A stretch of 64,000 nucleotides of DNA from Membranihabitans marinus (GTDB taxonomy: Bacteria; Bacteroidota; Bacteroidia; Chitinophagales; Saprospiraceae): the NCBI RefSeq assembly GCF_021729155.1, contig NZ_JAJQYA010000012.1, positions 62,001 through 126,000 on the forward strand. The letters run 5' to 3'. Below, piece after piece: positions 53,205 to 63,138 of this stretch. Below the pieces are notes generated by a model, which was not told the DNA's origin, searched no databases, and saw nothing but the letters and a program-made list of their open reading frames with translations. Numbering within the stretch: position 1 is the first letter of the stretch; every line of letters starts with the position of its first letter. A program made the position numbers and the translations under genes.

Positions 53205-54545
53205 CTAGACCAACAAGGCTTTACCCAACATGGTTTGTGAAATCGCCTCATTAAGTAAATCTTTTATTTCAAGATTTTCTATTTTTTCGGTAACGTCGAA
53301 AGCGAATGCGTTGACCAACATACTTCTACCATCTTCTTCGTTGATTCCTCTCGCTTTGAGATAGAACAATGCATCGGGATCCAATTGACCGATGGTCGAT
53401 CCATGACTACATTTTACATCATCGGCGAAAATCTCTAATTGTGGTTTAGAGTATATCGTAGCAAAATCACTAAACAATATGTTATTATTTTGCTGAAAAG
53501 CATTGGTTTTTTGCGCAATTGGATGTACATATACCTTACCGTTAAATATTGCTCTAGAGTGACCCATCATGATACCTTTGTACATTTGATTACTCTCACA
53601 GTGAGGTTCTTGGTGATCGACCAAAGTGTGATTATCCACCAATTGATGGTCGTTGGTCAAATACAATCCATACATATGAGAATCAATGTTGCTGCCCTCT
53701 AGTGCTAGGTTTAAATTATTTCTTACGAATGAGTATCCAGGTAGGGTAAAGGTGTAATTATTGTATTGACTATCACCTTCTTGCTCCACTTCTGTATGTT
53801 CGATTAGTCGTAAGCTAGCATCTCCTTTTTGCAATTTATAGTGCTGTAATTTTGCATTGGCTGCTACTCTGATCTCTGTTACGGCATTGCGCAGTAAATG
53901 AGATTCGGTATTTAGATTCTCAAAACTTTCAATGATTTCAGCTTGACTGCCAAATTCAGCAATAAAAATGTTTTTTGACTGCTGGAAATAGTGTTCGCTC
54001 GAATCACCTAAATGCACGAGATGGATGGGCTTGTCCAATACTTTATTTTTCTTGATTTGGATGACTATCCCACCTTGGAATAAAGCGGTATTTAAGGCAA
54101 TAAAAGGGTTGCTTTTGTTATTGCGATCCTTATTCAAGATTTCATCTATGGCCACCTGATCCCAAACATCTTCTACTGCTGCAATAGAGATTGAATCATC
54201 ACTTGGAATATTGGACCATTGAGGTTGATAAATACCATTTATTAAAATCAAGGTATATGCATCTAATCCCTGACCAAAATACCCCTTGTCTTTTATGGCT
54301 TCCTCGTATGAAGATGTAGTAGGTATTGGAGTGAAACTAAAATTATCTTTTAGGATGGGCTTCACATTGGTATATTTCCAATCTTCATTTTTAATGGTAG
54401 GAAAACCCAGTTGTTCAAATGTCGCAAAGGCTTTACCACGCAGTTTTTGAATCGAATCACCTTCCGAAGATTGTCCAATAGCACACAAAGATTCGAATTT
54501 ATTTTTGATTTGATCTTTTAGATCGATTTCCATTTGAACTAACAT
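53205..54545 (-). CDS. sufD: Fe-S assembly scaffold subunit SufD
   Basis: Partner of SufB and SufC in the SufBC2D scaffold. The N-terminal helical part (GFPTIKNEDWKYTNVKPILK) leads into the beta-helical core: HYKLQKGDASLRLIEHTEVE, GLYLTNDHQLVDNHTLVDHQ, CESNQMYKGIMMGHSRAIFN and DDVKCSHGSTIGQLDPDALF. The last holds the conserved cluster/core His and Cys region. 446 residues; the start at 54545 could also be four codons later. It begins 11 bases after sufC stops. Confidence 0.95.
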   Translation of the reverse strand: MLVQMEIDLKDQIKNKFESLCAIGQSSEGDSIQKLRGKAFATFEQLGFPTIKNEDWKYTNVKPILKDNFSFTPIPTTSSYEEAIKDKGYFGQGLDAYTLILINGIYQPQWSNIPSDDSISIAAVEDVWDQVAIDEILNKDRNNKSNPFIALNTALFQGGIVIQIKKNKVLDKPIHLVHLGDSSEHYFQQSKNIFIAEFGSQAEIIESFENLNTESHLLRNAVTEIRVAANAKLQHYKLQKGDASLRLIEHTEVEQEGDSQYNNYTFTLPGYSFVRNNLNLALEGSNIDSHMYGLYLTNDHQLVDNHTLVDHQEPHCESNQMYKGIMMGHSRAIFNGKVYVHPIAQKTNAFQQNNNILFSDFATIYSKPQLEIFADDVKCSHGSTIGQLDPDALFYLKARGINEEDGRSMLVNAFAFDVTEKIENLEIKDLLNEAISQTMLGKALLV

Positions 54546-54556
54546 TTATGTCTAAA

Positions 54557-55339
54557 TTATACCGTTTTATTTAATATATCTTCCTTGATCCAGTCATATC
54601 CCTTTTCTTCCAACTCCAAGGCTAATTCTTTGCCACCTGATTTTACAATTTGACCATTGGCCAACACGTGGACTACGTCGGGTACGATATAATCCAATAA
54701 TCGCTGGTAGTGTGTAATGATAATAAAGGCATTGTTTTCTGATCTCAATTTATTGACCCCATTGGCTACTATTCTAAGAGCATCGATATCTAAGCCAGAA
54801 TCGGTCTCATCTAGAATAGACAATTTAGGTTCCAACATAGCCAATTGAAAGATTTCATTTCTCTTTTTTTCTCCACCGGAGAATCCTTCATTCAGCGATC
54901 TATTGGCCAATTGAGTATCGAATTCAACCAATTGTTGTTTTTCTCTCGTTCTTTGCAAAAATTCCTTAGCCGATAATGGGGGCAAACCACGGTGTTCTCT
55001 AACATCCTTAATGGCCGTTTTCAAAAAGCCCAAGTTAGATACACCTGGTATTTCTACCGGATATTGGAAAGCCAAGAAAATTCCTTCTCTCGCTCTGATT
55101 TCAGGATCCATATCTAGAAGATCTTTGCCTTCAAATTCTATACTTCCACTGGTTACTTCGTAATTATCTTTACCTGCCAGTACAGAGGCCAAAGAGCTTT
55201 TACCTGAACCGTTAGGTCCCATGATGGCATGAATTTCTCCTGGTTTTACTTCTAAATTGATTCCCTTTAAGATGTTATTTCCTTCCACGCCAGCGTGAAG
55301 ATCCTTAATTTTAAGCATTAATTCTTTTTTTGATTGCAT
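54557..55339 (-). CDS. sufC: Fe-S assembly ATPase SufC
   Basis: ABC-type ATPase driving conformational change of the SufBCD scaffold; cytoplasmic, with no membrane domain. Walker A is [20 protein letters not shown], the signature is [20 protein letters not shown], and Walker B is [20 protein letters not shown]. The SufC-specific [20 protein letters not shown] is present. 260 residues from ATG 55339; an alternative ATG lies 21 bases later. It lies nine bases after sufB. Confidence 0.97.
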   Translation of the reverse strand: MQSKKELMLKIKDLHAGVEGNNILKGINLEVKPGEIHAIMGPNGSGKSSLASVLAGKDNYEVTSGSIEFEGKDLLDMDPEIRAREGIFLAFQYPVEIPGVSNLGFLKTAIKDVREHRGLPPLSAKEFLQRTREKQQLVEFDTQLANRSLNEGFSGGEKKRNEIFQLAMLEPKLSILDETDSGLDIDALRIVANGVNKLRSENNAFIIITHYQRLLDYIVPDVVHVLANGQIVKSGGKELALELEEKGYDWIKEDILNKTV

Positions 55340-55348
55340 AATTAAATG

Positions 55349-56794
55349 TTACCCTACACTTCCTTCAAGGGTCAATGATAGTAATTTTCTCGCTTCCACA
55401 GCAAACTCCATAGGCAGTTGATTCAAGACTTCTTTGGCATAGCCGTTGACGATGAGGGCAACAGCTTGTTCTGGATCAATTCCCCTCTGGTTGAGGTAGA
55501 AGATTTGATCTTCACCGATCTTCGAGGTTGTGGCCTCGTGCTCCAACATAGCACTTTTGTTTTTGGATTCTATATATGGAAAGGTATGTGCTCCACATTT
55601 ATTCCCTATAAGCAGGGAATCACATTGAGTGAAATTTCTTGCGTTGTCGGCGCGATTGCCTATTTGAACTAACCCTCTATAACTATTATTACTTTTTCCG
55701 GCTGAGATACCTTTAGAGATAATTCTGCTCTTTGTGTTTTTTCCAATATGGTTGATCTTGGTTCCCGTATCGGCTATTTGGTGATTTTTGGTCACGGCTA
55801 CCGAGTAAAATTCTCCTGAAGAGTAATCGCCCTTGAGGATAACACTGGGGTATTTCCATGTAATGGCTGATCCAGTTTCTACTTGTGTCCACGATATTTT
55901 GGAGTGATCTCCTTTGCAGATACCTCTTTTAGTCACAAAATTGAATATACCACCTTTCCCGTCTTTATCTCCTGGAAACCAATTCTGAACCGTAGAGTAT
56001 TTGATTTCTGCATTTTCATGGGCAATCAATTCTACTACGGCGGCGTGCATTTGATTCTCGTCGCGCATCGGGGCTGTACAGCCTTCTAAATAGCTGACAT
56101 AACTATCTTTTTCAGCGATGATTAAAGTTCGCTCAAATTGCCCAGTATTTTGTGAATTTATTCTAAAATATGTAGATAATTCCATTGGGCATCGAACGCC
56201 TTCGGGAATGTATACGAATGATCCGTCAGAGAATACAGCTGAATTCAATGATGCATATATATTGTCGGTGTATGGAACTACTGAGCCGAGGTATTTCTGA
56301 ACCAATTCGGGATGATTTTTCACTGCCTCACTCATAGAACAGAAGATAATGCCGTGCTTGGACAATTCTTCCTTATATGTCGTAGCTATAGATACACTGT
56401 CAAATACAGCATCTACTGCCACACCAGCTAAGGCTTTTTGTTCGTTCAATGGAATACCCAATTTGTTGAAAGTTGCGATAAGTTCGGGATCTACTTCATC
56501 CAAACTATTTAACTTTACTTTTTCTTTTGGTGCCGCATAATAGGAGATGGCTTGAAAATCAACATCCGGGGCCTCAAAGTTTTGCCATTGAGGCATTTCT
56601 GATTTTTTAAAAGCTTCATAACCCTTTAATCGCCAATTCAATAACCATTCCGGCTCTTCTTTTTTGGCAGAAATAAATCGGATTACTTCATCATTCAGAC
56701 CTGGAGGCAGTACATCCATCTCGATGTCAGTCACAAATCCAAATTCGTATTCCTTTACGGTTAAGTCGTCAATTATTTCATTTTCTGTCTTCAT
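55349..56794 (-). CDS. sufB: Fe-S assembly scaffold SufB
   Basis: Main scaffold on which clusters are assembled. [20 protein letters not shown] is a Bacteroidota SufB N-terminus. [60 protein letters not shown] and the C-terminal [20 protein letters not shown] with [20 protein letters not shown] hold the conserved Cys and core residues. 481 residues. First gene of the leftward SUF operon, with a 5' leader of about 120 bases and a very good promoter upstream. Confidence 0.97.
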   Translation of the reverse strand: MKTENEIIDDLTVKEYEFGFVTDIEMDVLPPGLNDEVIRFISAKKEEPEWLLNWRLKGYEAFKKSEMPQWQNFEAPDVDFQAISYYAAPKEKVKLNSLDEVDPELIATFNKLGIPLNEQKALAGVAVDAVFDSVSIATTYKEELSKHGIIFCSMSEAVKNHPELVQKYLGSVVPYTDNIYASLNSAVFSDGSFVYIPEGVRCPMELSTYFRINSQNTGQFERTLIIAEKDSYVSYLEGCTAPMRDENQMHAAVVELIAHENAEIKYSTVQNWFPGDKDGKGGIFNFVTKRGICKGDHSKISWTQVETGSAITWKYPSVILKGDYSSGEFYSVAVTKNHQIADTGTKINHIGKNTKSRIISKGISAGKSNNSYRGLVQIGNRADNARNFTQCDSLLIGNKCGAHTFPYIESKNKSAMLEHEATTSKIGEDQIFYLNQRGIDPEQAVALIVNGYAKEVLNQLPMEFAVEARKLLSLTLEGSVG

Positions 56795-56920
56795 TCTAAC
56801 ATTTTTACAACTTGCATTTAGTATAATTTATTGGAAAGCAATAAATTGAGCAAGTGTTTGTGTTTTGGATCACGGCTTATTTTGTAACGATAACGATCCA
56901 TTATTTTCTTAAAATAGCTG

Positions 56921-56951
56921 CAAAATTACTTCCTTTATAGCTAATAACAAA
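56921..56951 (-). promoter_or_regulatory. SUF operon promoter
   Basis: Reverse strand TTTG (56948-56951), exactly 19 bases, then TAATTTTG (56921-56928). This is a perfect TTTG-N19-TAnnTTTG match. The start would be near 56914, about 120 bases before the sufB ATG. No IscR-like operator was recognised. Confidence 0.8.
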
Positions 56952-57025
56952 AGGTTTGCACTTAAGTTTATTTAGATTATGTATAAATCTTTTCAGAATC
57001 GGAAGAAGGGATGGTTTTGGATGGC

Positions 57026-57706
57026 TTATATATTGGAGTTTGAGGCACCGGCGAGTACGACAACAAATTCTCCTTTAATACTCGGTCTAGACGAGAGATC
57101 GGCGTGTACTTCTGACACGCTACCTCTTATATATTCTTCGTGGATTTTGGATATTTCTCTTGCCACGCATATCATTCGATCTGGCCCACAATTTTCTATG
57201 CATTCGTTTAAAAATTTAACAATACGATAGGGAGATTCGTAAAATATCATGGTCTCTTCGCATTGAGATAATTTTTGCCATTTCGTCGCTCGACCCTTTT
57301 TGTGCGGTAAAAATCCTTCGAAATAGAATCGATCACAGGGTAGACCTGAACCAACCAATGCCGTAACAAAGGCTGATGGACCCGGCAGGCTGACTACGGG
57401 AATATCGGCTTCGATACAGGCTCTGACCAATAGAAACCCAGGATCTGATATGCCTGGTGTTCCTGCATCGGATATCAAAGCCATGGTCTTGCCATCTGTC
57501 ATTTCTTCGATCAATGTAGATAATCGACGATGTTCGTTGTGACTGTGAAACGAAGTACATGCCGTTGTTATATCATAATGACGAAGTAGTCTACTGGATT
57601 GCCTTGTATCCTCAGCCAAGATATGATCAACTTCCTTGAGGACTGATATACCTCTAAAGGTAAAATCAGCTAAATTGCCAATGGGTGTGGGTACAAGATA
57701 TAGCAT
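57026..57706 (-). CDS. rsmI: 16S rRNA (cytidine1402-2'-O)-methyltransferase
   Basis: Tetrapyrrole-methylase-fold enzyme methylating the 2'-O of C1402. The start is ATG 57706 (MLYLVPTPIGNLADFTFRGI); a longer frame lacks homology. EDTRQSSRLLRHYDI, FHSHNEHRRLSTLIEEM, LISDAGTPGISDPGFLLVRA, SLPGPSAFVTALVGSGLPCD and FEGFLPHKKGRATKWQKL are RsmI signatures. 226 residues. It overlaps the purS stop by one base, so it follows purS in one transcript even though the functions differ. Confidence 0.95.
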   Translation of the reverse strand: MLYLVPTPIGNLADFTFRGISVLKEVDHILAEDTRQSSRLLRHYDITTACTSFHSHNEHRRLSTLIEEMTDGKTMALISDAGTPGISDPGFLLVRACIEADIPVVSLPGPSAFVTALVGSGLPCDRFYFEGFLPHKKGRATKWQKLSQCEETMIFYESPYRIVKFLNECIENCGPDRMICVAREISKIHEEYIRGSVSEVHADLSSRPSIKGEFVVVLAGASNSNI

Positions 57707-57960
57707 TAAGCGAGCACTGCTAAAGTGAACTCGTATTTTTCCATTATGGTATTCACCAATAATTTTTGACACGCTTGGTCAACGATTTCACTTGCTTCAG
57801 CTTCATCCGCAGCTTCCACTTCCAATTCAACATGTTTGCCGATTCGCACTTTGTCAATGGCGTGAATACCTATGTTGGGTAAGTTTTTGGTTACGGTTTT
57901 GCCCTGTGGATCTAATAGTTCGGCATGGGGCATAATCTGAATCTCAGCAATAAACTTCAT
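57706..57960 (-). CDS. purS: FGAM synthase subunit PurS
   Basis: Small subunit of the PurLQS formylglycinamide ribonucleotide amidotransferase in purine synthesis. The start is ATG 57960 (MKFIAEIQIMPHAELLDPQG), as the extra upstream frame has no homology. KTVTKNLPNIGIHAIDKVRI, GKHVELEVEAADEAEASEIV and CQKLLVNTIMEKYEFTL match the family. 84 residues. The purL and purQ partners are not in this window, and the neighbour is rsmI, so the pathway genes are scattered. Confidence 0.93.
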   Translation of the reverse strand: MKFIAEIQIMPHAELLDPQGKTVTKNLPNIGIHAIDKVRIGKHVELEVEAADEAEASEIVDQACQKLLVNTIMEKYEFTLAVLA

Positions 57961-58057
57961 ATTAATACGATTTGTGAACAGCAAAGATATTGAAGTTCTT
58001 TTACATAAGAATGGGAAATAAGATGGATTTTTAAATTTTGTCAATTATTGTCTCTTT

Positions 58058-58095
58058 CAACAAAAAACAACAGCCAGTCATAATCCTGTCTGGCT
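58058..58095 (-). terminator. Possible terminator for a leftward transcript from 58652
   Basis: On the reverse strand AGCCAG (58090-58095) pairs with CTGGCT (58072-58077), followed by GTTGTTTTTTG. The stem is only six pairs with a 12-base loop, so the call is weak. Confidence 0.35.
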
Positions 58096-58439
58096 TTGAT
58101 AAATCTGGAAAGAAGAGGAAATTGAGTTATGATAGATTTTATAAGATAATTTCTTCTTTACGGTAAGCCCGTGCTAATGCGAGAAAATATTTGTAATTCC
58201 TGACACTCGAAATGCGGAATGCATTTAATGATTAATTAATATTTCTCCATGGGAAGTGAACTGATTTTAATCATAGGGGGATTTCTAAATTAGTGGAATA
58301 AAAAAATGTAATTTTTAATTTATATTAGATGGGATAAAAAGTGTGTTGCTCATCTAGAAGATGGATCTAAAGGATAATCGACAACGCGGTTTTGGATATC
58401 GTAGATTGAATTGGTATTTGAATAATTTGTAGTTGACAA

Positions 58440-58652
58440 TTATTGAATAGAAGATATGATTTCATCCTCAGGAAGATGATTGAATCTATAATATTGTATA
58501 GTGGTATTGATGAGTCGGGTTGTACATTGGAAGTTGTAAGATTTGGGGCAATAACCATAGTTTGAAATCCTTATCAAATGGCTACGATATTGACCACTTT
58601 GGGAAGAAATCCGTCCTATAAGGGCAAAATCTATTTCGATGGTCTTTTCCAT
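58440..58652 (-). CDS. Possible 70-residue small protein
   Basis: ATG 58652 opens a 70-codon frame (MEKTIEIDFALIGRISSQSG, NYGYCPKSYNFQCTTRLINT, FNHLPEDEIISSIQ). The amino acid usage looks protein-like rather than random, and a weak terminator lies about 350 bases further on. No domain or homology is recognised. It sits in the 732 bases between purS and the 649-residue protein. The next codons after the stop continue in another frame (NSIYDIQNRVVDYPLD), which would also fit a frameshifted remnant. It could simply be non-coding. Confidence 0.3.
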   Translation of the reverse strand: MEKTIEIDFALIGRISSQSGQYRSHLIRISNYGYCPKSYNFQCTTRLINTTIQYYRFNHLPEDEIISSIQ

Positions 58653-58692
58653 AAAAATAAATCCTAATCATGCAGAATAATTAAGTTGTTAT

Positions 58693-60642
58693 ATGAAGTC
58701 AAATATTTCATGGATTCGATATATCGTAGTTGGCCTTTTCTTTTTGATAATATTGGTTACGGGATTTGATTTGTATCGGATCTCTCAGTATAAATCTTTT
58801 CCAATTAGGCCAGTGGAAAAGATAGAAGTTCTCGAATCCCAACTATATTACAACTTGGTCAATGGGCATGATTTTCGTTGGCAGGATTTAGAAGGTAGTT
58901 TGAATTATATTAAGAATGAGTATGATTGTTCTGATTTCAGACTGGTCAATTTGATTCGCATTTTATATGAATATGAATCTCAAATCCCAGAGGAGTGGAT
59001 AGCGAAAACCGAAGAAGTGGTGTTGGGTTTTAGATATTGGTGGGATGAACCTGGAGAAAACTCTATGTGTTATTGGAGCGAGAATCATCAAATTCTATTT
59101 GCCTCGGCAGAGTATTTGATCGGCCAAAAATATATGGATGATGTTTTTACTAATAGCGGTATTACTGGTCACCAGCATATGGAAAAGGCTCGGATTCGGA
59201 TAATGGATTGGCTGGAGATGAGATGGAATTATGGATTTACAGAATTTTTTTCCAGTGTATATTATAAGGAGGATATAGCTGCATTAATCAATCTTATTGA
59301 TTATGCAAAAGATGAAGAAATTGTAGAAAAGTGTAGAATAATCATGGATTTACTGTTTTACGATGTAGCCTCACAAAATGTAAATACGATGTTTATATCT
59401 GCCAGTGGACGTGGTTATCATTCCAATAGGAAGGGAGGTCAAGATGCTACTTTGGGGGGATTGACTCAGTATTATTGGGGCAATGGCCAAGAAATTGGTC
59501 CAGGATTAATGTATGGACTAATGATTAGTGAGAATTATAAGTTGCCCCCTGTTTTGAAAGCAATAGCCGAAGATAGTTCGACAGTAATTGTAAAGCAAAG
59601 TAGCGGATTGGATATTTCAGATCTTGAGAAGGAAGGATTCTATGGTACAAATAATCAAGGAATGATGATGCAATGGGGGATGGAAGCGTTTGTAAACCCG
59701 GAGATTGTAAGACATTCCCTTGCTCATATCAGAAATAATAACATGTTCTCCAATGGATTTATCAGTGATTTTAAGTTATTGGATTTTACGATGTTAGACT
59801 TATTGCATTTGGAGCCATGGGTTGTCAAAATAATAGATTCTCCCTTCCAGGGAACCGCTATTCAAAGGGGGAATACCTATACTTATAAAACAGCAGATTA
59901 TTCAATGTACACAGCACAAAGTCATCATGTAGGTGAATATGCCGACCAACACCACGTATTTGGAATCAATGTCAGTAATGCATTCGCGATATATCATACA
60001 CATCCAGCTTTACATAAGCGCAAAGCTTCTTCTACTCCCAATTATGAAGTGGGCTATGGTCGTCTTCCACATTCTGTACAGGATATGAATGTCAATTTGT
60101 CTATATACGTAATTCCAGAAAAAAAGTCTTGGATGGAAAAAGAACTTTTAGATTATACCTATGCCTACTTCCCAATGCAAAAAATGGATTCATCTGTTGT
60201 CATAAACAATTATGCCTTTGGTATGAAAGGACAAAGCTATTTTGCATTTATAGGTTTTCGCCCATTCATTGAGAGTACTGAAGTAAATAATGAAATTATA
60301 CAAGAAGGTAATCAAGTATATTGGATAGCTGAAGCAGGTTGTCAATCAGAAGATGGATCTTTTGAGAATTTTAAAAATCGTATACAAAACAATGAAGTGA
60401 TTTTTAATGAGGATGAATTGATTTTGAGTTATAGATCAAAGGATAGAGATTATAAATTGAAATACGGTGGAGAGTTTACAGTCGACGGAAAAACTATGGA
60501 TACTAATTACCGCCGTTATCAATCTCCATATATCCAAGCATCGGCTAAATCAAGAACATTGGAATTTAGATTTAAGGAAGATTATCTATACCTCGATTTC
60601 GAAAACGGCAAACGAGATTGGGGGAGGTTAGGTGAAGGATAG
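58693..60642 (+). CDS. Membrane-anchored alpha/alpha-toroid-like protein of unknown function
   Basis: 649 residues. An N-terminal anchor (WIRYIVVGLFFLIILVTGFD) leaves the rest outside the membrane. Residues 60-330 are helical with the conserved-looking blocks NSMCYWSENHQILFASAEYL, ARIRIMDWLEMRWNYGFTEF and ASGRGYHSNRKGGQDATLGG. This pattern suggests an alpha/alpha toroid like those of heparinase II/III-type or alginate lyases. Residues 370-640 appear beta-rich (RGNTYTYKTADYSMYTAQSH, HHVGEYADQHHVFGINVSNA), as in the C-terminal sandwich of such lyases. The fold and any polysaccharide role are inferences. I do not recognise the family by name. It is monocistronic. Confidence 0.72.
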   Translation: MKSNISWIRYIVVGLFFLIILVTGFDLYRISQYKSFPIRPVEKIEVLESQLYYNLVNGHDFRWQDLEGSLNYIKNEYDCSDFRLVNLIRILYEYESQIPEEWIAKTEEVVLGFRYWWDEPGENSMCYWSENHQILFASAEYLIGQKYMDDVFTNSGITGHQHMEKARIRIMDWLEMRWNYGFTEFFSSVYYKEDIAALINLIDYAKDEEIVEKCRIIMDLLFYDVASQNVNTMFISASGRGYHSNRKGGQDATLGGLTQYYWGNGQEIGPGLMYGLMISENYKLPPVLKAIAEDSSTVIVKQSSGLDISDLEKEGFYGTNNQGMMMQWGMEAFVNPEIVRHSLAHIRNNNMFSNGFISDFKLLDFTMLDLLHLEPWVVKIIDSPFQGTAIQRGNTYTYKTADYSMYTAQSHHVGEYADQHHVFGINVSNAFAIYHTHPALHKRKASSTPNYEVGYGRLPHSVQDMNVNLSIYVIPEKKSWMEKELLDYTYAYFPMQKMDSSVVINNYAFGMKGQSYFAFIGFRPFIESTEVNNEIIQEGNQVYWIAEAGCQSEDGSFENFKNRIQNNEVIFNEDELILSYRSKDRDYKLKYGGEFTVDGKTMDTNYRRYQSPYIQASAKSRTLEFRFKEDYLYLDFENGKRDWGRLGEG

Positions 60643-60804
60643 AGATGGGGTGAGGGCAGATTGTAAAGATGGTAGTGAATCTTCATTTATTTTTTCAAAG
60701 TCTACTTTGAATTTTTCAATCAAATCACTATTTTTCTGCCTTTAAAATGAAATTATTTGTCTGTATTATTTTATTAAAATCGCTACTATCCTAAAGAAAT
60801 TTCT

Positions 60805-61779
60805 ATGTTTTTATTTATTCCCCTAAAAACTAAAAAGAGTACAAAATTAAAAGTTTTCGTTTCTATTTTTTTGTACTTATTGGTGTTGCAGTTTGTTGTG
60901 GCTCAAAAATCTGATGCAGAAGGCAGTATGGATCATCCTTTACTCCAGAGATTCAATCAATCATACATCTATGATTATGAAGAAACCTCCTTTGATGTGT
61001 ACACGATAGTCACAGGAGGAATGGAGGATTCAAAATTTTCTTCAACCCTAGAAGTAGAAGGAAGGATATACAGGATATTTTATAGTTTGCCCACCGATGC
61101 TGGGTCGAGTTATGAGATATATTCTAATTATATGAATGCATTAAAGTCCCATGGAGCTACCATCCTTTTTAGCTGTAAAAATGTAGGAGATTGTGGCAAG
61201 TATTTTTGGGATGAATTGAGAGGTGTGGACAAGAAATTACTTCTTCCAGCCTATTATGGGGAAGAAATGGCCTATATAGCCGCCAAGTTTAGCAAAGATG
61301 GCAAGGGGTATTATCTCACCGTAATTCCAGGGTATGGACTTGGAGAACAAGGTTATCATATCACTGTGGTAGAAGTTCAAGAAATGGACCAACAAATTAG
61401 TTTGGAGGGAATAGAAAAGGCCATGTCAGATCAGGGCAAAGTTTCACTATATGGTATTTTATTTGACACAGGATCGGATAAATTAAAAGAGAGTAGTTTT
61501 ACTGAGATTGATTTGATTGCTCAATATTTAAAGAAAAATAAAGATAAAAAAGTATACGTAGTAGGACATACTGACAATACCGGTTCCTACCAGAATAATA
61601 TGGATTTGTCTGAAAGAAGAGCGGCCGCCCTCAATAAGGTATTAGTCAGTAAGTATAGGATAGCGGAAAATCGTTTGACCGCGGCTGGCGTAGGTCCATT
61701 ATCCCCTGAGAGTAAAAATACCACAGAAGAAGGTCGACAAAAGAATCGACGAGTAGAAATCGTCCTTAATGAAATATAA
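60805..61779 (+). CDS. DUF4892-OmpA family protein
   Basis: 324 residues, secreted. The N-terminal signal is KVFVSIFLYLLVLQFVVAQ. Residues 40-190 resemble DUF4892: MDHPLLQRFNQSYIYDYEET, YSLPTDAGSSYEIYSNYMNA and FSCKNVGDCGKYFWDELRG. Residues 210-324 are an OmpA C-terminal peptidoglycan-binding domain: LYGILFDTGSDKLKESSFTE, KKVYVVGHTDNTGSYQNNMD, LSERRAAALNKVLVSKYRI and NRRVEIVLNEI. This domain ties the outer membrane or periplasmic part to the cell wall. It follows the 649-residue gene by 162 bases; whether they share a transcript is unclear. Confidence 0.9.
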   Translation: MFLFIPLKTKKSTKLKVFVSIFLYLLVLQFVVAQKSDAEGSMDHPLLQRFNQSYIYDYEETSFDVYTIVTGGMEDSKFSSTLEVEGRIYRIFYSLPTDAGSSYEIYSNYMNALKSHGATILFSCKNVGDCGKYFWDELRGVDKKLLLPAYYGEEMAYIAAKFSKDGKGYYLTVIPGYGLGEQGYHITVVEVQEMDQQISLEGIEKAMSDQGKVSLYGILFDTGSDKLKESSFTEIDLIAQYLKKNKDKKVYVVGHTDNTGSYQNNMDLSERRAAALNKVLVSKYRIAENRLTAAGVGPLSPESKNTTEEGRQKNRRVEIVLNEI

Positions 61780-61849
61780 TGGGGAGATGAATTTTCTGAC
61801 CTAAGGTGTAATGCCAAATACGTTTACTATTGTCGGTTATATTTCGATT

Positions 61850-62610
61850 TATTGTTGTAGAGTCACGACTAAATGAAGTAGTCTGAAAGACTACCAAATG
61901 TCCATATACTGGCCAACCCATCCACGACACGGTGGTGAAATACCTAACAATTTATAGGGCTGTCACGCCTTAACGTAGAGACGCAATGCCTTGCGTCTCC
62001 AAAAATAATATATGAGACGCAAGGCCAACCCACCCTCGGCATCTAGCCTCGGTTCCCTCATCAAATGCCTATTTAAGGCATTTGGCTCTTCGAGCTTCAT
62101 TCGGTCATGTCCTCAAAATGAATTAAAAGACCACGCCGGAGCACAGTGGCTCCGGTTCCCTCATCTGGCTTACCCACCCAAAGCCAGTGGCTTTGGTGCC
62201 TTCGTCATTGGTAGATTGACTACCAATGTTCTTGCGGACCCTACTCAGTTAGATTTAGTCCATCGGGTTGCTCTATAGAGCAACTTTATTCAGTCGTGTA
62301 TTTTGCTCGTTCACCCACGACACAGAGGTCGTGGTTCCTTCATCCAAACAAACCCACTTGGAGCCAGTGGCTAAGAACCTTTCGAAATACGTTGCAATCA
62401 CGCCGGAGCACAGTGGCTCCGGTTCCCTCATCTAGGCTCACCCACCCGGAGCACATTGGCTCCGGCTCCCTCATCCAATCCATATTTAATGGATTGGGTA
62501 CTTCGTACTGCATTCGGTCATATTAAGGACATCGGGTTGCCTTTTGGGCAACTACATTCAGTCATCTCGAAATCTTTTCCGTCATTATAAAATGTAATTC
62601 GTATAATTTA
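61850..62610. repeat. Mosaic hairpin-repeat cluster R4
   Basis: This cluster is between two rightward genes (OmpA and DnaJ-like). Hairpins: GTAGTC-TGAAA-GACTAC (61878-61894), CAAATGCCT/AGGCATTTG near 62065, CCGGAGC-ACAGTG-GCTCCGG (62136-62155), CCAAAGC-CAGTG-GCTTTGG (62178-62196), CATTGGTAG-ATTGA-CTACCAATG (62206-62228), GTTGCTCT/AGAGCAAC near 62265, CCGGAGC-ACATTG-GCTCCGG (62446-62465), CCAATCCAT-ATTTA-ATGGATTGG (62475-62497) then GTAC/GTAC and TGCATTCGGTCAT, and GTTGCC/GGCAAC near 62534. Ends at 62566-62608 with an inverted piece of element E. Confidence 0.9.
61962..62129 (+). repeat. 168-bp block shared with cluster R3 (46633-46800)
   Basis: Same block as in R3, with one visible difference in 168 bases. 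In R4 it is followed by a CCGGAGC hairpin; in R3 it is followed by the 178-bp repeat, so the junctions differ. Confidence 0.92.
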
Positions 62611-62952
62611 TAATATCCTCAAAATATTGTTTTAGGCAAATATTTAACAATGTTTCTAATTGAACAAAAAGAATTTTTCTATTGTTGAATTTATGTATAT
62701 TTAAAGAAGAGAGCAGCTTGAATTTCTATTGTTGTATTTAGATCCAACTGAATCCATGAACAGTTTTGGATGTTTATTGGAACTTCATCAATTATTGAAC
62801 TACATTGAATGCTTCTGAGTCGAAAAAGGGAAAAGGCGGAAAAAGATCTCTTTTTTATTTTATCCTATGATGTTCTATTATATGGATTGGTAGTTAATGC
62901 GGAGAATAAATATCATTTACTATATTGAAAATAGACTGTGAATTAAGGCGTT

Positions 62953-63060
62953 GGATTTATAGATATAGTTGAGTAAAGAAATAGATTGCTGTTTATACAC
63001 TGTTTAGGATTTATAGATATAGTTGAGTAAAGAAATAGATTGCTGATTATACATTGTTTA
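62953..63060. repeat. Tandem duplication of a 54-bp unit
   Basis: GGATTTATAGATATAGTTGA starts two adjacent 54-base copies at 62953-63006 and 63007-63060. They differ at two bases (GTTTATACACT versus GATTATACATT). It lies in the leader region of the dnaJ-like gene, about 80 bases before its ATG. The stretch 62611-62952 otherwise shows nothing recognisable. Confidence 0.93.
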
Positions 63061-63138
63061 TAGATATGAAAGACAAATATGTGATTTTTCTAAATTAGGG
63101 TTAATCTCTTCAATTATAACCTTTAAAAAATTAACTAT

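Noticed and set aside
58367-58558. Second ORF (63 codons) overlapping the possible 70-residue gene
   Set aside because: It is shifted relative to the better frame, has no start context and has no recognisable sequence. Kept only the 58440-58652 call at low confidence.
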